A stretch of DNA of 32,269 nucleotides from Chromera velia. Lineage: Eukaryota; Sar; Chromeraceae. Both the position numbers and the translations under genes were made by a program. Below the pieces are notes generated by a model. The model did not search any database, had not been told where the DNA came from, and saw only the letters and a list, made by a program, of their open reading frames with translations. The stretch's first letter is position 1, and every line of letters begins with the position of its first letter. Location of the stretch: the NCBI GenBank assembly GCA_018398765.1, contig JAHBMJ010001304.1:1-32269 (forward strand), read 5' to 3'. Positions 32,266-32,269 of this stretch are shown piece after piece.

Positions 32266-32269
32266 TTTT

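Larger units (their letters stand above)
30873..32269. other. DMC1 upstream region and AT-rich spacer
   Basis: 30873-31130 probably carries the DMC1 promoter and 5' UTR. 31130-31860 is AT-rich without recognisable genes, with a T10 tract near 31468. CA repeats follow to the right edge. Nothing coding was recognised. Confidence 0.45.

Overview
The window is nuclear DNA of a eukaryote. Three multi-exon genes can be rebuilt with GT-AG introns whose phases all agree, one non-LTR retrotransposon is present, and there are many dinucleotide repeats. The nature of the organism is inference: an intron-rich protist, most likely an alveolate alga of the chromerid type (Chromera/Vitrella). The grounds are moderate-GC genes separated by AT-rich spacers, a protein mixing Calx-beta, ephrin-receptor-like and EGF modules, and a DMC1 recombinase. 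No bacterial operon, CRISPR array, rRNA or tRNA was seen.

Layout. (1) 3-212, + strand: the C-terminal end of a cysteine-rich protein, followed by a non-coding stretch to 1814 with an AT-rich part and two adjacent hairpins. (2) 1815-8497, + strand: a complete 15-exon gene (509 codons) for an Obg-family GTPase of the GTPBP10/ObgH type, probably for organelle ribosome assembly. All five G motifs are present, and one of the exons is only 31 nt. (3) 8795-15354: a decayed LINE (APE-type endonuclease, reverse transcriptase with YADD, C-terminal CCHC knuckle, (ATC)n tail) lying between two 171-bp direct repeats. (4) 16596-27479, - strand: a large type I membrane protein. In order it has a signal peptide with a Cys-rich start, seven Calx-beta domains, an ephrin-receptor-like Cys module, two calcium-binding EGF domains, a stalk, one transmembrane helix and a charged cytoplasmic tail. 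The 13 exons found give 1342 aa if none is missing. (5) 29350-30872, - strand: a complete 6-exon DMC1 meiotic recombinase (353 aa). (6) The right end is AT-rich spacer with CA repeats.

The most interesting locus is the Calx-beta receptor-like gene. Each extracellular domain is a single phase 1-1 exon. Two adjacent exons with their introns are duplicated almost perfectly in tandem next to a single N (recent duplication or assembly artefact). One exon is a mosaic of its neighbours, and one intron segment is better conserved between copies than the exon beside it. The Calx-beta sequences resemble bacterial ones. A second window-wide pattern is that TC/TG simple repeats in introns are almost always oriented with pyrimidine/TG on the sense strand, often just before the 3' splice site.

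The genes do not form a pathway. The Obg gene and the receptor gene converge on the LINE; the receptor and DMC1 genes are in tandem on the minus strand. All exon models, identities and mismatch counts are by eye, without transcript evidence.
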